A DNA stretch of 64,000 nt from Hemicordylus capensis (Eukaryota; Chordata; Lepidosauria; Squamata; Cordylidae): assembly GCF_027244095.1 (NCBI RefSeq), contig NC_069671.1, forward strand, positions 1,922,001-1,986,000, written 5' to 3'. The notes below the pieces were generated by a model. It was given only the letters and a program-made list of their open reading frames with translations, was not told the DNA's origin and made no database searches. Shown here piece by piece: positions 61,736 through 64,000 of the stretch. A program made the position numbers and the translations under genes. Each line of letters starts with the position of its first letter. Within the stretch, counting starts at the first letter, position 1.

Positions 61736-62813
61736 TTTCATGCTGTCAGCATTTCAGCTCTATGTTGTAATCTACTCATGGAGGTCTCCTGGTAAATCAG
61801 TGTCTCGTTCTCGGCTTTCCAGGTGCCATGTTTGTTCCATCAACTCACATTCCCATCTCCCCCTTTCCTGCTCATCCCCATCCATGCATAGCCTGCGGAC
61901 TGCGGTCCCACTAGCCACACCAGGAAGGCTGCAAAGAAGCCCCCTCTTGACCTCTTAGAGGACAGCAAGGAGAATCCTTGATTCTGTTTTCCCGCTTGAC
62001 TCTCTGGGGAGGGGAGAATCTGTGCAGAGAGCCAGGGCTTAAATAGAGGTAGCCTGTTTAAAGTGACTTGGCTGTGACTGGCTGGGAGGGCTCAGCCTCC
62101 GAGAAGGCCCCGTCCCATGGCTGTCCATCCCCAAATGCTTCATTCGACTTCCTGACAGGGTGTCAGCCATAGTAGGCGCTTTTTTTTTTTAAATGAAAGG
62201 GTTTTTTTAAAAATCATAGTTTGTTTTTTAAATGAATGCAGGGAAGGGGTCTGCAATAATCCCTTAGGAAGCCAGGCCCCCTGTGGCTATGGTCCTGAGT
62301 GAAGACAGACAAGGAGGAAAGTTTTTTGAAAGTGCAGGCTACCCAAGGACTTCCAGCTTGCACGGGGCACCTTCAGGCTGAAGGCGATCCCGCTCATGGC
62401 TCAGTGGAAGCTGTCCTTTCGCCGTGCGAGGGAGGCAGGTGGCAGTGAACAGACTGTGTGAGACCAAGTGACGGAGGCAAGAAGACAGGACAACCGTGGA
62501 ATTAATGAGCAGATCGATGCGCGGCTGGAGCATGGCCAGACTCTAAGATGCCCGCCACCACCGTCTGTGCCTTTGTCCAGGTCCGTGGTCGGTCGGTGGC
62601 ACACTTGGAGCGAATCTGCATAGTGTCTGCACCGTTCTCCTGGGATCTTCTCCTCATTATAATCTCTGCTCTCCTGGTGCACCCAGTTACTCCCACAATG
62701 CTATGTTTTCCTGAATGCAAGACTAGTTTTCGGCCAAGTCCTGAAAACATGGCAGCTCCCACAGTTTCCCCCCCAGAATCTCCCAGAACTATGTAGGATT
62801 ATTAGCAGTAGCA
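61736..62813. other. Unassigned sequence
   Basis: Poly-T run at 62180-62190. No repeat or exon recognised. Confidence 0.45.
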
Positions 62814-63012
62814 TGGCTAACATTGTCATGCCCTTATACAAATCGATGGTGCGGCCACATTGGGAGTACTGCATGCAGTTCTGGTCACTGTCTCTTAAGA
62901 AGGAGATTGTAGAACTGGAGAAGGTGCAGAAGGCGGCATCCAAGATGGTCAGGGGCCTGGAGCACCTTCCTGAGGAGGCCAGGCTACAGCGTCTGGGTCT
63001 GGAAAAGAGGCA
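62814..63012 (+). mobile_element. CR1 LINE ORF2 fragment
   Basis: Plus strand NIVMPLYKSMVRPHWEYCMQ then EIVELEKVQKAASKMVRGLE, the same protein region as 3030-3893 but upstream of its end. Cut at both sides. Confidence 0.85.
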
Positions 63013-63266
63013 ATTGCAGCATGCAGGCCTGCTGCTAAGCGCCTCCTCTTTCAGTTATAAAGGGACCCCTCACTCACTGCTCACCCACCGCCTTTTCTTA
63101 CCTTTGAAACTGAAACAAAGGGGAATACTCACTAGCAAGCCGGTTCAAGGCGGTTTGGATGGACTAGATTGGACCAGCCAGTTAGTTCTACCAAACTGAT
63201 TCGGGGACCATGATCTGGTCTGAATTCGGACCAAATCACACAAACCAGTTCCGCACACACCTCTAG
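63013..63266. repeat. TA-type DNA element, partial
   Basis: AAGCCGGTTCAAGGCGG and CCAGTTCCGCACACACCTCTA match the right end of the 28969 element. Confidence 0.5.
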
Positions 63267-63447
63267 TTTTGAGTATTTCAAGCTCGAAACAAAATGCCCT
63301 TTAAATAGAGAGCCTGTTTCAAGCTCAGAACAAATCAACCCCATTTGAGTCCAAACATTTCAACCTTTTGAGCGCCATTTTGGAGGTCTGTTTTCCCCCT
63401 GCGGATTGGTTTTCTGGCACTGGCTTCCTATTGGCTTGCAATCTCCT

Positions 63448-63895
63448 TAAGAACATAAGAACAGCCCTGCTGGATCAGGCCCAAGGCCCATCTAGTCCGG
63501 CATCCCGTTTCGCACAGTGGCCCACCAGATGCCCTGGAAGGCACAGGCAGGAGTTGAGGGCATGCCCTCTCTCCTGCTGTTTCTGCCCCGCAACTGGTAC
63601 CCAGAGGCACCCTGCCCCCAAGGCTGGAGGTGGCCTACAGCCCTCCAACTAGTAGCCATCAATAGACTTCTCCTCCATGAAGTTATCCAGATCCCTCTTA
63701 AAGCCATCCAGGTCGTTGGCTGTCACCACATCTCGTGGCAGAGAATTCCACAAGTTGATGAAGCGTTGTGTGAAAAAGTACTTCCGTTTGCTGGTCCTAG
63801 ATTTCCTGGCAATCAATTTCATGGGATGACCCCTGGTTCTAGTGTTATGGGAGAGGGAGAAGAATTTCTCTCTATCCACTTTTTCCACCCCACCC
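63448..63895 (-). mobile_element. CR1 LINE, end of ORF2 and 3' UTR
   Basis: Minus strand VEKVDREKFFSLSHNTRTRG, SKRKYFFTQRFINLWNSLPR and DDVVTAN-like end, to DGY, then the 3' UTR to AAGAACATAAGAACAGCC (plus strand). 5' truncated with an intact frame. Confidence 0.87.
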
Positions 63896-64000
63896 TCCTT
63901 GCTTCTTGGTTGGCTTGTTATCGTACAGATCAAGTGTTGTCATGGGCAACTGTGTCCCCATTGGCTGGGGGGAGCCCAAAGGAGGAAGTTGCTCTAGTCA

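Noticed and set aside
1-64000. Search for retroviral, LTR or Polinton-like elements
   Set aside because: No long terminal repeats, gag, protease, integrase or capsid-like frames were recognised anywhere in the window.

Overview
This is 64 kb of nuclear DNA from a vertebrate, almost certainly a squamate reptile (lizard or snake). Two things point there. The genes are intron-bearing vertebrate genes in a known conserved order. The spaces between exons are packed with squamate-type repeats: Sauria-type SINEs with a Bov-B partner LINE, CR1 and L2-like LINEs, a composite 5S-rRNA/tRNA SINE and many short hAT-type elements. Species cannot be read from the sequence.

Four host genes are present, in the order ASCC2 (+), UQCR10 (-), ZMAT5 (+), CABP7 (-). 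This is the human 22q12 block (NF2-CABP7-ZMAT5-UQCR10-ASCC2-MTMR3) read in the opposite direction. ASCC2 (717-11164) is cut by the left edge: six 3' coding exons remain, holding the CUE ubiquitin-binding domain and the C-terminus. UQCR10 (15525-13029) is complete in two coding exons and lies tail-to-tail with ASCC2. ZMAT5 (17537-26389) has five coding exons giving 170 residues, and its promoter is head-to-head with UQCR10 in a short GC-rich region with NRF1-, YY1- and ZNF143-like motifs. CABP7 (50163-39708) has exons 2-5 here; its first coding exon (about 36 residues) was not found and should lie beyond 64000.

The roles are separate housekeeping or neuronal ones. ASCC2 acts in alkylation-damage and ribosome quality control. 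UQCR10 is a subunit of respiratory complex III. ZMAT5 belongs to the U11/U12 minor spliceosome. CABP7 is a tail-anchored Golgi calcium sensor.

Nearly everything else is repeats. The most numerous is a ~300 bp composite SINE (about 28 copies or fragments): a 5S-rRNA-like head, a decayed tRNA-like middle, and a tail resembling the 3' end of the local CR1 LINEs. Many hAT-type palindromic elements sit inside other repeats with 8-bp target duplications. No retrovirus, LTR element, CRISPR array or prokaryotic system was seen. The oddest structures are an 84/85-bp inverted repeat in an ASCC2 intron (6070-6303), a heat-shock-element-like array (56622-56717), a ~110-bp duplicate on either side of the UQCR10/ZMAT5 promoter, and an old ~0.5-kb tandem duplication beside CABP7 exon 2.
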